From positions 1 to 39,189 of the forward strand of contig JAIPJL010000018.1 in assembly GCA_021734165.1 (NCBI GenBank): 39,189 nucleotides of DNA. Direction: 5' to 3'. Of the stretch, positions 16,701 to 25,608 are shown one piece after another; within the stretch, counting starts at the first letter, position 1; the number at the start of each line of letters is the position of its first letter. The notes below the pieces were generated by a model. It worked only from the letters and a program-made list of their open reading frames with translations, searched no databases and had not been told where the DNA came from. The position numbers and the translations under genes are program-made. Source of the stretch: a bacterium (GTDB taxonomy: Bacteria > Electryoneota > AABM5-125-24 > Hatepunaeales > Hatepunaeaceae).

Positions 16701-18821
16701 GTTAAGTTGACTCAACGAGTACTCTTGAGTATCAAGCGCTGCCTCAAGAATTTCCGGCTCAAAAACAATAATTTTGGTATTTTTAATAATATCGAGTACT
16801 TTTTCAATAACCCTTAAAAATGACCTTGGTTCGTGCGCATTATGGTAGTGTTGGGTTATTGAGATTAGAATTTCAAGATTACCTTCGGATGTATCATTCT
16901 CTTCCAGCCATCTACCGACCAGAAGGTGTAACTGCCGACGGTTTGGTACTGGAATACTATTATAAATTGATTCGCGAAGAACAGGAAGTGGAAATCTTAC
17001 TCGACTACCGACAACCTCAATTAAGCCTATAGTTGATAATTCATGTATTACATTTGTCCAGATATTCAGTTGCAGTTCCAGCGCTTTTCTAATGACGTCA
17101 ATATCTACTTCTTTGTTTAATACTGCCAACCATTCTATAACCCATCTAGAGGTTGATGAAAGTTTACTTAGATCAGTTTCTAATAATTCTTTGACGTCTT
17201 GAGAGCTTCCGACCACATTGGTTTCAATTATACTCCAATTTCCATTTCGATAGATGATTTTCTGTTTGTTTATTAACTGTCTAATGATATACATCAACCA
17301 GCCTGGTTTTCCGCCGGCATAGGAATAAAGGTTTTTACTCAAAAGTTCATGGTTATAAGCAAATCCTAAAACTTTCCCAATCAGTTTTTCAACTTCCTCT
17401 ATTTTTAATTCTTTCAAGTGACATCTGGTCAAATGATCTGAGTAAAAGAGAGAGCTTAACTCATTATGGTCATTTTTTGACTCCAAAAGCCACAATATTG
17501 GAATATTGGGATGATTTAAAAGATTTTCCTTGAAAGCCCGTATTAAGTCTATGTTAGCGTTGTTAAATCTCTGCCAGCAAATAACGAGTGGTTTTATTTT
17601 TCTGCCTTCTTCAAACTGGTAAGATATCTGTCTGATAATATTGTCATACTTACTCTTTGTTTCTTCAAATATCGTATTTGTATTTTCAGTATTAAAGTAG
17701 TTCAGAAGTGGTCTCAAATCATTACCTTCTATATAGACAACATCTATACCTTTTAACTGTGTCCTCAGTCCGAACTCTTCAATAAGACGACTTTTACCGA
17801 TTTCTGAATCTCCATAAATCAGAAATGCCCATTGTTCTCCGTTTACTACTTCATAAATTGTACTGCCGAGATGCCTCAGTTCGCTTGAACGTCCAATAAA
17901 TGGAGCATACATCAAACATTCTATATTTCTGTTTTTTACAGGTGATAATCTTGCTAATTCAGATAAAATTTCAGATCCATTTCTCGGTCGAACAGCAGGA
18001 TTTGGATTCAGGCAGCGGGTCAACAATGCCGATAATGCTGGAGGAACACCAGCATTATCCCAAGCATCCGGATCGGGCAACCATTGCTGTTTTTGTTGGA
18101 GTAAAGGAAATTTTGATTCAGTTGAGTAAGGGAGTTTTTGTGTAAGAAGAGTATATCCAATCATTCCAAAAGCAAAGAAATCCACCCTTGGATCAATCTT
18201 GCCAGGTAAAAACATCTCAGGCGCTGAATACGTGAATGAACCCTGACGCTCGGTAATATTCTGTGAGTTTTTTCTATCAGCTAATCCGAAATCACAAATT
18301 TTAACTACCGGCAGACCTGATGGTTTTTGTTTTAGTAAAGTGTCAATATCAATAAAGATATTATTCGGTTTTAAATCATAATGAGCGATCTGATGATTAT
18401 GAATAAAGGTTAACACATCTGCAAGATCATATAGGACGCGCAGTGACATATCCATAGTTAATTTTTGACTGACCTCATCGAGAGTACGCCAATGAATATA
18501 TTCCATTGTGAAATATTCACCGACATTATCACAACGTCCGTATTCATGACAATAAACAATTCCAGGGTGCCTAAGCTGATGTAATAGTTGAAATTCTTTG
18601 GAGAAGTTTATTGATGTGTTCAGATTAAGGTAGTTTTCTCTGATGAGTTTCAGCGCTTTCAATTCGTCATTAGATTGACGATCGTGAGTAAGATAAACCA
18701 CTCCGATACCGCCGTGACCAAGAGTTTTTTCAATAATATACCGGTTAGAAACAACTTGATCCGGTTTTAACTCCAAGTGACAGCATGATTGATTCTGTTC
18801 TGTTTTGCGAGATTTTCCCAC
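13740..18821 (-). CDS. Ser/Thr protein kinase - NTPase - TPR - GAF - sigma54 AAA+ - Fis HTH fusion regulator
   Basis: This 1693-residue protein joins eukaryotic-like kinase signalling to sigma54 transcription. Kinase, residues 27-290: Gly loop GHGGIG (35-40), Lys58, catalytic loop HYDLKPNN with Asp149, DFG (177-179) and APE at 200-202. The usual HRD Arg is Tyr, as in some RD-independent kinases. Residues about 305-620 form an AAA/STAND-like NTPase with Walker A GDSEIGKS (337-344). TPR-like helices follow (about 630-1160), then GAF (about 1190-1360). The sigma54 activator domain begins near 1385: IGRSKSV, Walker A GESGTGKE (1412-1419), GAFTDA (1459-1464, normally GAFTGA) and Walker B FLDE. A Fis-type helix-turn-helix (SEAARRLKVTSSYLFRRIRKY) ends the protein. 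No membrane segment is present. The N-terminal half resembles PknK-type kinases. It probably binds upstream of sigma54 promoters under control of phosphorylation and ligand input; targets unknown. Confidence 0.92.
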   Translation of the reverse strand: MGKSRKTEQNQSCCHLELKPDQVVSNRYIIEKTLGHGGIGVVYLTHDRQSNDELKALKLIRENYLNLNTSINFSKEFQLLHQLRHPGIVYCHEYGRCDNVGEYFTMEYIHWRTLDEVSQKLTMDMSLRVLYDLADVLTFIHNHQIAHYDLKPNNIFIDIDTLLKQKPSGLPVVKICDFGLADRKNSQNITERQGSFTYSAPEMFLPGKIDPRVDFFAFGMIGYTLLTQKLPYSTESKFPLLQQKQQWLPDPDAWDNAGVPPALSALLTRCLNPNPAVRPRNGSEILSELARLSPVKNRNIECLMYAPFIGRSSELRHLGSTIYEVVNGEQWAFLIYGDSEIGKSRLIEEFGLRTQLKGIDVVYIEGNDLRPLLNYFNTENTNTIFEETKSKYDNIIRQISYQFEEGRKIKPLVICWQRFNNANIDLIRAFKENLLNHPNIPILWLLESKNDHNELSSLFYSDHLTRCHLKELKIEEVEKLIGKVLGFAYNHELLSKNLYSYAGGKPGWLMYIIRQLINKQKIIYRNGNWSIIETNVVGSSQDVKELLETDLSKLSSTSRWVIEWLAVLNKEVDIDVIRKALELQLNIWTNVIHELSTIGLIEVVGSRVRFPLPVLRESIYNSIPVPNRRQLHLLVGRWLEENDTSEGNLEILISITQHYHNAHEPRSFLRVIEKVLDIIKNTKIIVFEPEILEAALDTQEYSLSQLNKYRCYELLAKAYERNKRYRDSVKIYQLLLSDTSLNIYSQIGIIHLQLGKCLFFTQEYEGAKYHLEEAVDLLENENTEAAAQAMRRLAYFLHQRGEINESLRITIKYRNWTDKISNRKSRFPHLVGCAKLFTLNKKLDEAQQCYKEIIDESENPWETNTTIWAYRELIQIYIIHLGEWERALNTLDFLEKNKPFTYERKDNWYSSYLRAMALISSGQIDEGMDIFEKIECNIKVNADPIHHCRILFDLIRIDYFRGRYWQGMQRIRQSMGIAQRLGLKHLQAVILALAVKFRDMSGKSSDKLAKSTIKLITILKHPLSNCMASYFLYQHFLEEDNYSSALRMVSLAKENIKVSDFIIPLPLIELIAHRIEKYSKSQKTEYQKWDILSKQIIQKIDRGDYYYELLKLSIKDEDIKRSKIYFQKASSCFNELNAGLMIARCKELYGTACAKWKLTEEAKRLLDQSEKIYRSLGLHYDIHRTISSQSSLEGEDLVNTEKVLPVRELSEVIELLNSLEDPDKLTSRLLNMAVKGVGAKRGLIIFRRQKTHNLSSRATIQVGPKEADAISHTIAKQVFKDKTSVFSDNALDDNYLSSLESVKLHKIHAVACLPIISKGETAGVLYLDHKGSTGTFSEDDQNYLKLFANLIGTVLTHNHFIEVLKDNVKTLHRNATQIEGYDEFIGRSKSVIEVFHILNLLREHDLPVLILGESGTGKELISKIIHRQSKRSIFLRESLNCSGIADSMLESELFGHKKGAFTDAKEDKDGLFKIANGGTIFLDEMDLMSQAMQKKLLRVLQEGEYRPVGDNEVYKTDVRIIAAAKESLPEEVEKGNFREDLFYRINVVQIKLPPLRERIEDIPLLVNNFINKYNREFNRHIKGIGYEALSVLQKYIYPGNVRQLENAIRRTYVFVNDNELIHVEHLPDEILECDTDLLLQRKSLKRIVKDNENKIILKVLNESNWNKSEAARRLKVTSSYLFRRIRKYNLKPE

Positions 18822-19108
18822 TAAGGATTCAATCTCCGACTTTTAGCGCTGAAGTTTTTAAAACATTTGGACAGATTATTTGAAAAGCATAGTACTCAAT
18901 ACTCAAAGGATACTTTCTTATCGTAAAGAGTTTAACTTTACAGGCAGTGTTCCGCTTTCGCATGCCTCCTTTCCGAACAATACTATCAATATAAGAAAAG
19001 CAAACAACAGATCAAGCAGTAATTGACAAACATAAATCAGATTTAAGACTTACTTAAGATTTCTATACATACAAAAAGCCTTGGAAGGGGGTGTATTAAT
19101 CAGTTATA

Positions 19109-19684
19109 TTAACGTCCAAACAGCGCTGCTTTGCTGCCTCCGATCCTTGGTTTATCTAATAACACCATATCAATACCCTCCGCTACGCTAACGTAATGAT
19201 TGAAAGATGCTTCCGTGACGTGATGGCTCGGTTCGACGAGCAGGAATTTGGCGTCCGGTTTCAGGATTGATCTTATCTCGGATATAAAAGCTTCCGGACT
19301 CGGCGTTTCATGCACTACCCAGAATGCTACCGCAAAGTCGATTTCATCCGTAATCCCAATCTTGTCTGATTCGCATTTATGGGTTTTGATAATGGCGCTT
19401 AACCCTTTGCGCCTTGCACGTTTTTCGGTGATTTTAAGCATTTCACGCTGTAAATCGGCAGCGATAACCAAGCCTCCTTTTCCAACTATGCGCGCCATGC
19501 CAATGGAATTATATCCCATACCACAGCCAATGTCCGCAACTGTCATGCCGGGTTTAACATACGGTGAAAAAAGTTTGTTAGTATTGTAAACTAAACGCCT
19601 GAGAGGGTTATCAAACAGATAAGCATAGTACCATTTACAGACATGACAATGGTTATTCTTCTTGCTTGTTAAACCTTCATTCAT
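19109..19684 (-). CDS. Class I SAM-dependent methyltransferase
   Basis: The 191-residue product has the Rossmann-type methyltransferase motif I at VADIGCGMGYNSI (about 49-61), an acidic loop after strand 2 (IAADLQREML), motif II region ISDEIDFAVAFWVVHE and the later strand AKFLLVEPSHHV. The N-terminus (CHVCKWYYAYLFDNPLRRL) with a CxxC pair is characteristic of a small family annotated as class I methyltransferases in anaerobes, whose substrate is not known. It is transcribed in the same direction as groEL, 124 bp downstream of it and past a good terminator, so it is probably an independent gene. Arsenite or small-molecule methylation are possible but unsupported. Confidence 0.8.
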   Translation of the reverse strand: MNEGLTSKKNNHCHVCKWYYAYLFDNPLRRLVYNTNKLFSPYVKPGMTVADIGCGMGYNSIGMARIVGKGGLVIAADLQREMLKITEKRARRKGLSAIIKTHKCESDKIGITDEIDFAVAFWVVHETPSPEAFISEIRSILKPDAKFLLVEPSHHVTEASFNHYVSVAEGIDMVLLDKPRIGGSKAALFGR

Positions 19685-19743
19685 ACTTTATCCTGAGCTT
19701 AATAATGATACTGATTAAATTTACAATAATGTCGTAAAATTTA

Positions 19744-19777
19744 AAAGGGTTGACAAGTGAAAACTCATCAACCCTTT
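19744..19777 (-). terminator. Terminator of the groES-groEL operon
   Basis: AAAGGGTTGA (19744-19753) and TCAACCCTTT (19768-19777) form a perfect 10-bp stem with a 14-nt loop. On the minus strand it is followed by TTAAATTTT. It lies 32 bp after the groEL stop. Confidence 0.85.
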
Positions 19778-19808
19778 GAATTACTTCAATTTGTTTTTGT
19801 GGTATTTA

Positions 19809-21470
<1,662 letters not shown>

Positions 21471-21545
21471 TTAGTGTTTTTACTTTAGGTTTTAAGCTTT
21501 AGGCTTTGGGCTTTAGGATGTGGTTAAATTCCATCATCCTTCATA

Positions 21546-21845
21546 TTACTCAAAGACCGCCAGGATATCATTGCGTGAAATCAGCAGGTATTCCTCATTG
21601 TCGATCTTTATCTCAGATCCACCATACTTCGCATAGACAACACGGTCACCGATTTTGACGATTTCAGAAAGTTTTTTACGGGTTTCGCTTTCCTTTACCA
21701 CATCATCACCAATCGCAACAACTTCGCCTACTTGAGGTTTTTCCTTCATGGCAGTATCAGGTATATAGATACTACCGATTTTTCGTTCTTCGTCATCCTT
21801 AATCGGTTTGATCAGGATTCTTTCATCTACCGGATGCAGATTCAT
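21546..21845 (-). CDS. groES: Co-chaperonin GroES (10 kDa)
   Basis: The 99-residue protein caps GroEL. It has the family start LHPVDERILIKP, the mobile-loop region ERKIGSIYIPDTAMKEKPQVGEVVAIG, and the ending GDRVVYAKYGGSEIKIDNEEYLLISRNDILAVFE. Length is normal for the family. The ribosome site GGAGGAA lies 4 bp before ATG. It is the first gene of the heat-shock operon, directly downstream of the CIRCE operator and a consensus promoter. Confidence 0.98.
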   Translation of the reverse strand: MNLHPVDERILIKPIKDDEERKIGSIYIPDTAMKEKPQVGEVVAIGDDVVKESETRKKLSEIVKIGDRVVYAKYGGSEIKIDNEEYLLISRNDILAVFE

Positions 21846-21885
21846 ATTTCCTCCATATAGTTATTATTGTTTAACTTACTGTTTG

Positions 21886-21912
21886 TTAGCACTCATCATC
21901 AAAGAGTGCCAA
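21886..21912 (-). promoter_or_regulatory. CIRCE operator (HrcA binding site)
   Basis: TTAGCACTC (21886-21894), nine bases, then GAGTGCCAA (21904-21912) match the consensus TTAGCACTC-N9-GAGTGCTAA with one substitution. It lies in the leader of groES, just after the predicted transcription start, so HrcA is expected to repress the operon at normal temperature. The hrcA gene is not in the window. Confidence 0.96.
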
Positions 21913-21926
21913 CAATCTGGACACGT

Positions 21927-21955
21927 AATATATTACGTTTGAATCTTGATGTCAA
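21927..21955 (-). promoter_or_regulatory. Housekeeping promoter of groES-groEL with palindrome over the -10
   Basis: On the minus strand TTGACA (21950-21955), a 17-base spacer and TATATT (21927-21932) form a near-ideal vegetative promoter. A perfect 14-bp palindrome CGTAATATATTACG (21924-21937) covers the -10 box. Confidence 0.88.
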
Positions 21956-22016
21956 TAGTAAAATGGTAGTTATTATGAATTTTGGAGGAATATTTTGATT
22001 AGTTATCTTAAAAGAG

Positions 22017-22052
22017 AATCCCATCCCAACATTATATTGCTGGAATGGGATT
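22017..22052 (-). terminator. Terminator after the DHH-like gene
   Basis: AATCCCAT plus CCA pair with TGG plus ATGGGATT (22017-22028 with 22041-22052, one mismatch) around a 12-nt loop. On the minus strand it is followed by CTCTTTTAAG. It lies 25 bp after the stop at 22077. Confidence 0.75.
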
Positions 22053-22076
22053 GATCCTTTGAAGTGATTAGGAATG

Positions 22077-22961
22077 TCAAGCTTGAAGAGCTTTTACAAT
22101 TTCAGCAATTCTTTCATCAGCGACTTTTTTACCCATCATACAAGTACCGGCTCCTTCCATGCCGCCACCGCCGTATTCTTCCATTAATTTACCAATGTTG
22201 ACATTACAGGTTCGATTTGTAATGCTCTTGGATACGGAAACCTTTGTGCGAAAACCCGGAAGAGCTTCTACACGCACATGAACATTGCCATCCGGGTATT
22301 CAAAGAAAGCGCGGAAACGGTTTCCACGTGGTGGACTCATAAGCTCGCGGAAATCCGTCAGGATCACTTTACCGTAGAGTTTTGTGTGAGCTTTAAGCTC
22401 AACAAGAAAGGAAGCTTCATCCTTTTGATAGAGTTCCACACGTCTCGCTACAGGCTGCATTGCGAGAATGTCCTGAGCAGTTTTTCCAGCCTTGATGGCA
22501 TTCAACACGAGCATACCGTAGGAGTGATCGCGAGAGAATCGGTGATCGAGTGTACAACTCACCATTGACCAACCTGTCGGGTTAAAAACATCATCTTGGG
22601 TAATGGTTGCATTTCCGACCATATCAGCAACATTCACCAGAGGCTCATACCTGGCGAGTTTCTGGTCGTTGTAATAATCGTAAACCTGTCGTGAAGCGCT
22701 TGGGGCAACTCCGAATTTACCCCTTACCCTAGCCAACAAAGTTGGTTCTATATGAGATGTATCATGGTTATGAAACCATATTCCTGCGTCGGGGTGAAGC
22801 GGGAGATGAGCGATAACATCACCTGGTGACAGAATACCAAGCAATCCGCCATCTTCCATTGTTTTGGGGCTGGAGAATTCTATGTTTGTAATGTTCTCCA
22901 TATCATGAATCATTGCTGCGCATACTAGCCCGTCAAAATCGAGACTGGTAACGAGATTCAT
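22077..22961 (-). CDS. DHH/DHHA1-family phosphoesterase-like protein
   Basis: The 294-residue protein begins with a degenerate DHH motif I (VTSLDFDGLVCAA, Asp8 and Asp10), followed at 61-70 by IWFHNHDTSH where DHH enzymes usually have the D-H-H triad. The end holds the DHHA1 substrate-binding hallmark EEYGGGGMEGAGTC (about 261-274). These proteins are often labelled exopolyphosphatase-related; known DHH family members hydrolyse polyphosphate, cyclic dinucleotides or short RNAs. Here the second metal-binding motif reads HNHD instead of DHH, so activity is uncertain. It is a single-gene unit transcribed away from the marR gene, sharing the 249-bp divergent region with it. Confidence 0.8.
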   Translation of the reverse strand: MNLVTSLDFDGLVCAAMIHDMENITNIEFSSPKTMEDGGLLGILSPGDVIAHLPLHPDAGIWFHNHDTSHIEPTLLARVRGKFGVAPSASRQVYDYYNDQKLARYEPLVNVADMVGNATITQDDVFNPTGWSMVSCTLDHRFSRDHSYGMLVLNAIKAGKTAQDILAMQPVARRVELYQKDEASFLVELKAHTKLYGKVILTDFRELMSPPRGNRFRAFFEYPDGNVHVRVEALPGFRTKVSVSKSITNRTCNVNIGKLMEEYGGGGMEGAGTCMMGKKVADERIAEIVKALQA

Positions 22962-23155
22962 ATTGACTCCTTAATTTCGTAAGACTATTTTCTTTGTCGA
23001 TAAATATAATCACCATCTTTCAATTGCGCAAGTCTATAATTAAAACTTTAATGTTGATTGCCAATGTGGACAGTTGATTTTATGTGAGATAATGTTATCT
23101 GACCTAAAAATGCTTACTAAAACCATGCATGAATACTTCCTAATTAAAATATAAG

Positions 23156-23204
23156 TTGCGATATTACATAGAGTACTATATATTATACTATAATTATTCA
23201 GGAG
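23156..23204 (+). promoter_or_regulatory. Probable promoter and ribosome site of the marR-led cluster
   Basis: TTGCGA (23156-23161), 17 bases and TATATT (23179-23184) fit a vegetative promoter. AGGAG (23200-23204) lies 6 bp before ATG. The A/T-rich segment AGTACTATATATTATACT (23172-23189) over the -10 is an imperfect dyad and a candidate autoregulatory MarR operator. Confidence 0.55.
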
Positions 23205-23210
23205 ACCATC

Positions 23211-23723
23211 ATGCTAAAACAAGATGAATTAATAGATCAAGTACTGATAGAATTACGTAAGATAGTGCGTGCTATTGATATACATTCCAGAAAACTAATC
23301 AAGTCCTTCGGGCTTACAGTACCACAAATCATAGTACTCAAAGCTATTGAGAACGATGACTCACCAACTGTAGGTGAGATAGCCAACTCTGTCAGTTTGA
23401 GCCAGGCTACGATTACAAATATTGTAACTCGCCTGGAGCAAAGGGGATATGTTACTCGAACACAATGTGAAAACGATAAACGTCGAGTTCTGGTAAAAAC
23501 TACCGAAAAAGGCAGAGAAACAATCAAACAGGCTCCGTCATTGCTGCATGATCAGTTTACCTCTCAGTTTCAGAATTTAAAAAAATGGGAACAATTGTCA
23601 ATTATTGCTTCTTTGCAGCGTGTTGCTGAAATGATGGATGCGCAGGATATTGAGGCGTCTCCAGTATTATCTCCTGGGTCGATAATTGCCTCCGACCCAG
23701 TTAATCTGGAAGAAGAAAGGTAA
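23211..23723 (+). CDS. MarR-family transcriptional regulator
   Basis: The 170-residue protein has the MarR layout: dimerisation helix (about 1-30), LTVPQIIVLKAIE, winged helix-turn-helix with SPTVGEIANSVSLSQATITNIVTRLEQRGYVTR (about 52-83), the wing ENDKRRVLVKTTEKGRE and C-terminal dimerisation helices. The last 25 residues (SPVLSPGSIIASDP...) form an extra polar tail. It is the first gene of the plus-strand cluster, 38 bp before the GNAT gene. MarR proteins normally repress the operon they head and release DNA on binding a small ligand; here the ligand could be a substrate of the racemase/transporter genes, which is inference. Confidence 0.9.
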   Translation: MLKQDELIDQVLIELRKIVRAIDIHSRKLIKSFGLTVPQIIVLKAIENDDSPTVGEIANSVSLSQATITNIVTRLEQRGYVTRTQCENDKRRVLVKTTEKGRETIKQAPSLLHDQFTSQFQNLKKWEQLSIIASLQRVAEMMDAQDIEASPVLSPGSIIASDPVNLEEER

Positions 23724-23761
23724 GTAATTTCAATAAATTAACAGTTTTAGGATCAAAAACT

Positions 23762-24247
23762 ATGCAAAAAAACAACGTAAAAGATCTGGCAAATTCAGAT
23801 AATGAAATCGAATTTATAAAGGTAACAGAGACAATTTCGTTCCCATCCTGGACGAGTAGAACCGAAGTTGCTGAATTTTTTCATGATACTATGAAACCTT
23901 ATGAGGATAAATTAAAACACATCCAATGGGCTCTTGATTACGCTTTTTCGAAAGATCCCGGAAAAGGTGGATTTCTAATGTTAGCTCAAAAGAGTGGAAA
24001 ATTAGCAGGCGCTTTGTTAATGCAGAAGACAGGAATGAAAGGATACATACCTGAGAATATTTTATTGTTCGTCACTATTTCACCAGAACTAAGAGGAAAA
24101 GGATTAGGGCGAACACTAATAGAACATTGTATTAATGAATGTGATGGCGATGTAAAGCTACATGTTGAATATGATAATCCAGCTAACCCACTTTATGAAA
24201 GAATCGGTTTTAAGAATAAATACGCAGATATGAGGTTTGAAAAATGA
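23762..24247 (+). CDS. GNAT-family N-acetyltransferase
   Basis: The 161-residue product shows the acetyl-CoA binding motif A at VTISPELRGKGLGRTLIEHCI (about 107-127; pattern R-G-x-G-x-G/R) and the late strand-helix PANPLYERIGFKNKYADMRF typical of GNAT enzymes. The first 40 residues are variable. Its stop overlaps the start of the racemase gene by four bases (ATGA), so translation is coupled. The acceptor is unknown; an amino group of ornithine or a related diamine would fit the neighbours, but this rests on context only. Confidence 0.85.
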   Translation: MQKNNVKDLANSDNEIEFIKVTETISFPSWTSRTEVAEFFHDTMKPYEDKLKHIQWALDYAFSKDPGKGGFLMLAQKSGKLAGALLMQKTGMKGYIPENILLFVTISPELRGKGLGRTLIEHCINECDGDVKLHVEYDNPANPLYERIGFKNKYADMRFEK

Positions 24248-25401
24248 ATAAGGTTATCATCAACCTTGATGCTTTATATCATAACTTTCAGAGTGTAAAC
24301 AAATGGATAAAACGTCACGGAGGATCGTGGACACTTGTTACTAAAGTTCTCTGTGGACACAGTGATACCCTCAAAGCACTACAGCAGTTGGGAGTTCAGT
24401 CCATGGGAGATTCGCGATTATCCAATATAAAAGCAATCGAACGTATTATTCCCGACTTCGAAGCATGGTACTTGAGATTACCTCATATCTCTGTGCTTAG
24501 TGATGTTGTATCGCTTACAGATGTTAGTCTGAATAGTGAAATAGAGGTAATCGAAGGACTTAATACTGAAGCTAAAAAGCAAGATAAAACACATCGAGTA
24601 ATCATAATGATTGAGCTTGGTGATTTAAGAGAGGGTGTTTTACCAGGTTCTTTAATGAAATTCTACAATCATGTTTTTCAGCTTTCAAATATTGAGGTCC
24701 TTGGAATAGGCGCCAATCTTGCGTGTCTTTCAGGTACAGTTCCAAGCATTGACCAGTTAACACAGCTTATTCTATACCGTGAACTGCTTGAATTGAAATT
24801 TGAGCGAAAACTTCCAATGATTTCTGCCGGCTCCAGTGTTGTCCTTCCACTTTTGCTTAATGGAAAAGTCCCAAAATCAATGAATCACTTTCGTATAGGT
24901 GAGGCAGTTTTCCTTGGCACAGATTTAGTCAACGGTGGAACTCTTGAAGGTTTACGTGATGATGCAATTCTTCTCGAAGCAGAAATTGCAGAGATTAAGG
25001 AAAAAAGTCTTATACCAATGGGCGAAACGACAGCGAGGACTCCTTTTCAAGCTGTAATTGACGATGATGTACAACCTGGTCAGCGAGGTTATAGAGCATT
25101 AGTCACCGTGGGCCAACTTGATACGGAAGTGTCCGGTTTGACTCCAATTGAAGCAGATTATCAAATAGCAGGCGCGAGCAGTGATCTGATTGTTGTCAAT
25201 ATTGGCGAAGAACGTAATGGTTTGAATATTGGTGATACGATTAAATTCAAATTGAACTACGGAGCGTTACTTAGACTGATGTCGGGTAAGTATTTGGATA
25301 AAGTTGTTGAGCCAAAGATCGTTGATTTTATCCATTCACACAGAAAGGATGGTTTGGTTGTTCCACCAGTTTTAGACCAGGTGGAATCCTCTTCTAAGTA
25401 G
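24244..25401 (+). CDS. PLP-dependent racemase of the ornithine racemase (alanine racemase N-terminal) family
   Basis: The 385-residue protein has the fold-type III PLP barrel: a substitute for KANAYGHG reads TKVLCGHSD, with PLP lysine Lys34. Then come GDSRLSNIKAIE, DVSLNSEIEVIEGLN, MIELGDLREGVLPG, GIGANLACLSGTVPS and SAGSSVVLPLLL, all of which recall clostridial ornithine racemase rather than alanine racemase. The C-terminal beta domain has EIKEKSLIPMGE and later GASSDLIVVNIGEE. Family knowledge: Orr converts L- to D-ornithine in amino-acid fermentation. Substrate here is inferred from resemblance and from the argBDCJ genes 7 kb downstream. It is the third gene of the MarR-led unit, translationally coupled to the GNAT gene. 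Confidence 0.8.
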   Translation: MNKVIINLDALYHNFQSVNKWIKRHGGSWTLVTKVLCGHSDTLKALQQLGVQSMGDSRLSNIKAIERIIPDFEAWYLRLPHISVLSDVVSLTDVSLNSEIEVIEGLNTEAKKQDKTHRVIIMIELGDLREGVLPGSLMKFYNHVFQLSNIEVLGIGANLACLSGTVPSIDQLTQLILYRELLELKFERKLPMISAGSSVVLPLLLNGKVPKSMNHFRIGEAVFLGTDLVNGGTLEGLRDDAILLEAEIAEIKEKSLIPMGETTARTPFQAVIDDDVQPGQRGYRALVTVGQLDTEVSGLTPIEADYQIAGASSDLIVVNIGEERNGLNIGDTIKFKLNYGALLRLMSGKYLDKVVEPKIVDFIHSHRKDGLVVPPVLDQVESSSK

Positions 25402-25450
25402 AAAATCTCAATGCAAGGAAATAGACTCCAGTTTTTGTGTTCTGTTAAAT

Positions 25451-25574
25451 ACTTAATGTCTCTAATTAAGTTACAGCCTGGTTTCAAGTTCCGCATAGCG
25501 GGACTTAACCACGGCTGTTATAACTCTCTCCATGTTACGCTACATTTGAAACATGGAGGCAACAATCTTTTTTT
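25451..25574 (+). promoter_or_regulatory. Structured RNA leader: three successive hairpins and a T run
   Basis: Hairpin 1: ACTTAAT (25451-25457) with ATTAAGT (25465-25471). Hairpin 2 (25473-25518): nested ACAGCC, TGGTT, AAGTTCCGC pairing with GCGGGACTT, AACCA and GGCTGT; about 20 bp with an ATA triloop and small bulges of 2 and 1 nt. Hairpin 3: CTCCATGTT (25528-25536) with AACATGGAG (25550-25558), followed nine bases later by seven T (25568-25574). The set fills most of the 207-bp gap between the racemase and the transporter and ends 30 bp before the transporter's ribosome site. A cis-acting attenuator or riboswitch-like element is possible; I know of no family with this fold. A 56-codon frame without ribosome site (25411-25581) overlaps it. 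Confidence 0.6.
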
Positions 25575-25608
25575 GATATGACATTTGTAACCAGAAAATT
25601 CACAGGAG

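Noticed and set aside
25451-25574. T-box riboswitch or tRNA in the symporter leader
   Set aside because: The T-box AGGGTGGNACCGCG motif and a 7-bp acceptor stem with TTC loop are absent on both strands.
25411-25581. 56-codon frame in the racemase-symporter gap
   Set aside because: No ribosome site precedes the ATG and the codons follow the hairpin arms; kept only as an alternative to the structured RNA.
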